Shown: positions 62,193-64,000 of the stretch, piece by piece
Numbering within the stretch: position 1 is the stretch's first letter
How the letters are laid out: each line of letters starts with the position of its first letter
Assembly: GCA_900468625.1 (NCBI GenBank)
Contig: UBUL01000027.1
Location: forward strand, 62,001 to 126,000
DNA length: 64,000 nucleotides
Direction of reading: 5' to 3'
Source: Hyphomicrobiales bacterium
GTDB lineage: Bacteria; Pseudomonadota; Alphaproteobacteria; Rhizobiales; Rhizobiaceae
Notes under the pieces: model-generated
Databases searched by the model: none
The model's input: the letters and a program-made list of their open reading frames with translations, nothing else
What the model was told of the DNA's origin: nothing
Program-made: the position numbers and the translations under genes

Positions 62193-62819
62193 ATGGCAAT
62201 TTCGAAAATTGAAGATGCGATCGCTGCGATTGCGCGGGGCGAGATCGTCGTTGTCGTCGATGATCGCGACCGCGAAAACGAAGGCGATCTCGTGATTGCT
62301 GCGGAAGCGGTTACGCCGCAGGCGATCGCGTTCATGATGAACCATGCCCGCGGCCTCATCTGTGTTCCGATGGAAGGCGAGAGGCTCGACGAGCTCGATA
62401 TCCCGCTGATGGTGCCGCGCAATACCGAAGTCCTGAAGACCGCTTTTACCGTCTCGGTCGATTACATTCCGGGAACCACGACCGGAATATCCGCCGCCGA
62501 CAGGGCGGCAACCGTGCAAGCCCTCGTCAGGCATGGCTCGCGTCCGGAGGAATTTGCCCGGCCCGGTCATATCTTTCCGCTTCGCGCGCATCCAAACGGC
62601 GTCCTGTCACGCCCTGGCCATACCGAAGCGGCTGTGGATCTTGCCCGGCTCGCCGGCCTTGCGCCTTCCGGAGTCATCTGCGAGGTGGCGAACGACGATG
62701 GCACGATGGCCCGTCTTCCTGAACTTGAAGTCTTCGCCGAACGGCATCGGCTCCATCTGATCACGATCGAAGATCTGATAGCCTATCGACTGGCGAACAG
62801 GCCCGAAAAGGCGGCGTGA
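62193..62819 (+). CDS. ribB: 3,4-dihydroxy-2-butanone-4-phosphate synthase
   Basis: A 208-residue stand-alone RibB; AGGAA before ATG at 62193. It shows IVVVVDDRDRENEGDLVIAAE with the acidic metal-binding loop, MMNHARGLICVP, TAFTVSVDY, GTTTGISAADRA, ARPGHIFPL and GHTEAAVDLARLAG. It makes the four-carbon unit of riboflavin from ribulose-5-phosphate. There is no GTP cyclohydrolase II domain. It is controlled by the FMN riboswitch just upstream. Being next to a pentose-phosphate-producing cluster may be chance. Confidence 0.96.
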   Translation: MAISKIEDAIAAIARGEIVVVVDDRDRENEGDLVIAAEAVTPQAIAFMMNHARGLICVPMEGERLDELDIPLMVPRNTEVLKTAFTVSVDYIPGTTTGISAADRAATVQALVRHGSRPEEFARPGHIFPLRAHPNGVLSRPGHTEAAVDLARLAGLAPSGVICEVANDDGTMARLPELEVFAERHRLHLITIEDLIAYRLANRPEKAA

Positions 62820-62922
62820 TCATTCAAAGGCGTCCTATCGAGCCGGATGGGATGCCTTTATCTGCGCGAAAAAATCAGCACCGCGATTTTCACCGGCAAC
62901 GGCGGGGATGGCGCTTCGACAG

Positions 62923-64000
62923 TCAGTGAACTGCAGCAAGATCGCTGGAGTTCCTGTCCACAGAAGCCGGGGCATTGACCATCGCAGTGGCGAGCCGGCG
63001 GAAATTGACGATACCCACGGGCTGGCCCGCGGGAGATACGACCGTGACGTCGCCATCGGGAGCCGAGGCAAGCATGCGCACGGCGTCCTCGATCGTGGAT
63101 CCGACAGGAATCGTCATCTGTGAAGACACGCCGCCCGCGCGCCACGGCTCCATGATTGCCTCCACCTGCACGACGCGGCCCCTGTTCACCTCCTTGACGA
63201 AGTTCGAAACATAATCGTCGGCAGGCCGAAGGACGATGTCCTGGCTGCTTCCCTGCTGAATAATCTCGCCGTCCCGCAGAATGGCGATCTGATCCCCCAG
63301 CCGCAGCGCCTCGTCGAGGTCGTGGGTGATGAAGACGATCGTCTTCTTGATTTCGTTCTGGATGTCGAGGAGAACGGATTGCATGTCCATTCGAATGAGC
63401 GGGTCGAGGGCCGAATAGGCTTCGTCCATGAGCAGCACGGGTGCATCGTTGGAAAGGGCGCGCGCCAGCCCGACGCGCTGCTGCATGCCGCCGGACAGCT
63501 GATTGGGGTATTTTTGTTCGAACCCCTTCAATCCTACGCGCTCCAGCCACTTCATTGCGACTTCGACGGCTTTGGCGCGGGGCATACCTTGCACCTCAAG
63601 ACCGAAGACGGTGTTGTCGAGGACATTGCGATGCGGAAGAAGCGCAAACTTCTGAAATACCATCGCAGTCTGATGTCTGCGGAAGTTGCGCAGTTCGGTG
63701 TCGTTCATTTTCACGACGTCGGCGCCATCAACGAGAACTTCGCCGGCAGTCGGATCGATCAGCCGGTTTATATGGCGAATGAGCGTCGACTTGCCGGAGC
63801 CGGAGAGCCCCATGATGACCTGAATGCAGCCGGACGGGATTTCGATGTTGATGTCCCTCAGCCCGAGCACATGTCCGTGCGTATGGTTGAGCTCGGCCTT
63901 TGTCATACCCTTCCGGACAGCATCGACATAGGCGGAGGGATTGGGGCCGAAGATCTTGTAGAGGCTGCGGATCTTGATGCCGCCGAAACGCTGATCAGCC
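62923..64000 (-). CDS. Betaine/choline-type ABC transporter ATP-binding protein (5' end beyond the window)
   Basis: The frame has an ATG at 63906 but stays open to the window edge. The 31 codons before it encode RSLYKIFGPNPSAYVDAVRK, the usual N-terminal extension of ProV/ChoV proteins, so the true start lies outside. It has Walker A MGLSGSGKST, VFQKFALLPHRNVLDN, signature LSGGMQQRVGLARAL, LLMDEAYSALDPL and FITHDLDEALRLG, then a CBS-like tail (ASAPDGDVTVVSPAGQPVGIVNF). It is a second betaine-type system, distinct from the one at 34342-38088. Partner genes are not visible. Confidence 0.93.
   Translation of the reverse strand, partial: ADQRFGGIKIRSLYKIFGPNPSAYVDAVRKGMTKAELNHTHGHVLGLRDINIEIPSGCIQVIMGLSGSGKSTLIRHINRLIDPTAGEVLVDGADVVKMNDTELRNFRRHQTAMVFQKFALLPHRNVLDNTVFGLEVQGMPRAKAVEVAMKWLERVGLKGFEQKYPNQLSGGMQQRVGLARALSNDAPVLLMDEAYSALDPLIRMDMQSVLLDIQNEIKKTIVFITHDLDEALRLGDQIAILRDGEIIQQGSSQDIVLRPADDYVSNFVKEVNRGRVVQVEAIMEPWRAGGVSSQMTIPVGSTIEDAVRMLASAPDGDVTVVSPAGQPVGIVNFRRLATAMVNAPASVDRNSSDLAAVH

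Overview
The window looks like a GC-rich chromosome or large replicon of a Rhizobium/Agrobacterium-type alphaproteobacterium (Rhizobiaceae). The grounds are two copies of a RIME-like rhizobial intergenic element, an IalB-family protein, a CsgH-type curli protein, pairs of betaine-type ABC transporter genes, and protein sequences that read as typical of that family. No rRNA, tRNA, transposase or CRISPR array was seen.

Layout. (1) 1-1853: the 3' end of an RND efflux permease and a lipoprotein alpha/beta hydrolase. (2) 2082-24457: a two-partner secretion / CDI-like locus. It has an IalB-like secreted protein whose Shine-Dalgarno lies inside a perfect inverted repeat, a TpsB outer-membrane transporter, two small lipoproteins, a 5534-residue TpsA/CdiA-type adhesin-toxin, an overlapping candidate immunity gene, then a decayed displaced toxin cassette and a small membrane protein. 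(3) 24458-27600: a 589-bp regulatory gap with six ATGA units spaced exactly 11 bp apart, then a polysaccharide flippase and a pyruvyltransferase. (4) 27692-33190: a DUF1236-like protein, an SDR, an aldehyde dehydrogenase, an acyl-CoA dehydrogenase and a GlxA/AraC-type regulator. (5) 33330-42638: a nine-gene minus-strand operon (GntR, DapA-type lyase, ALDH, FAD oxidase, betaine-type ABC transporter, proline racemase family protein) that fits hydroxyproline or hydroxyproline-betaine catabolism. (6) 43002-44579: two curlin-repeat proteins and CsgH. (7) 44660-51043: an M16 peptidase, a flotillin, a CsoR/RcnR-type metal sensor and debris. (8) 51287-61834: a sugar or polyol catabolic regulon (SorC regulator, FGGY kinase, split transketolase, ribose-type ABC transporter, two SDRs, triosephosphate isomerase). 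(9) 61938-62819: an FMN riboswitch and ribB. (10) 62923-64000: a betaine/choline-type ABC ATPase running off the edge.

How the parts work together. In the CDI-like locus the TpsB barrel would export the giant TpsA, whose AT-richer C-terminal tip and overlapping 69-residue gene look like an exchangeable toxin/immunity cassette. The remnant downstream carries homology to the body of the same gene. In the hydroxyproline-type operon the encoded steps line up as uptake, epimerisation, FAD oxidation, deamination by a DapA-fold enzyme and oxidation of a semialdehyde. However, the epimerase has Gly where the second catalytic Cys is expected. In the polyol regulon a 16-bp inverted repeat, GTGAAT-N4-ATTCAC or a near match, occurs at three places: ahead of the regulator, ahead of the transketolase operon and ahead of the transporter operon. 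Split transketolase plus FGGY kinase plus TIM matches the logic of the D-apulose-4-phosphate route, but with dehydrogenases instead of an isomerase. That suggests a branched polyol such as apiitol as one possible substrate; this is inference.

Limits: all assignments come from reading motifs and context. No database search, fold prediction or composition calculation was run.
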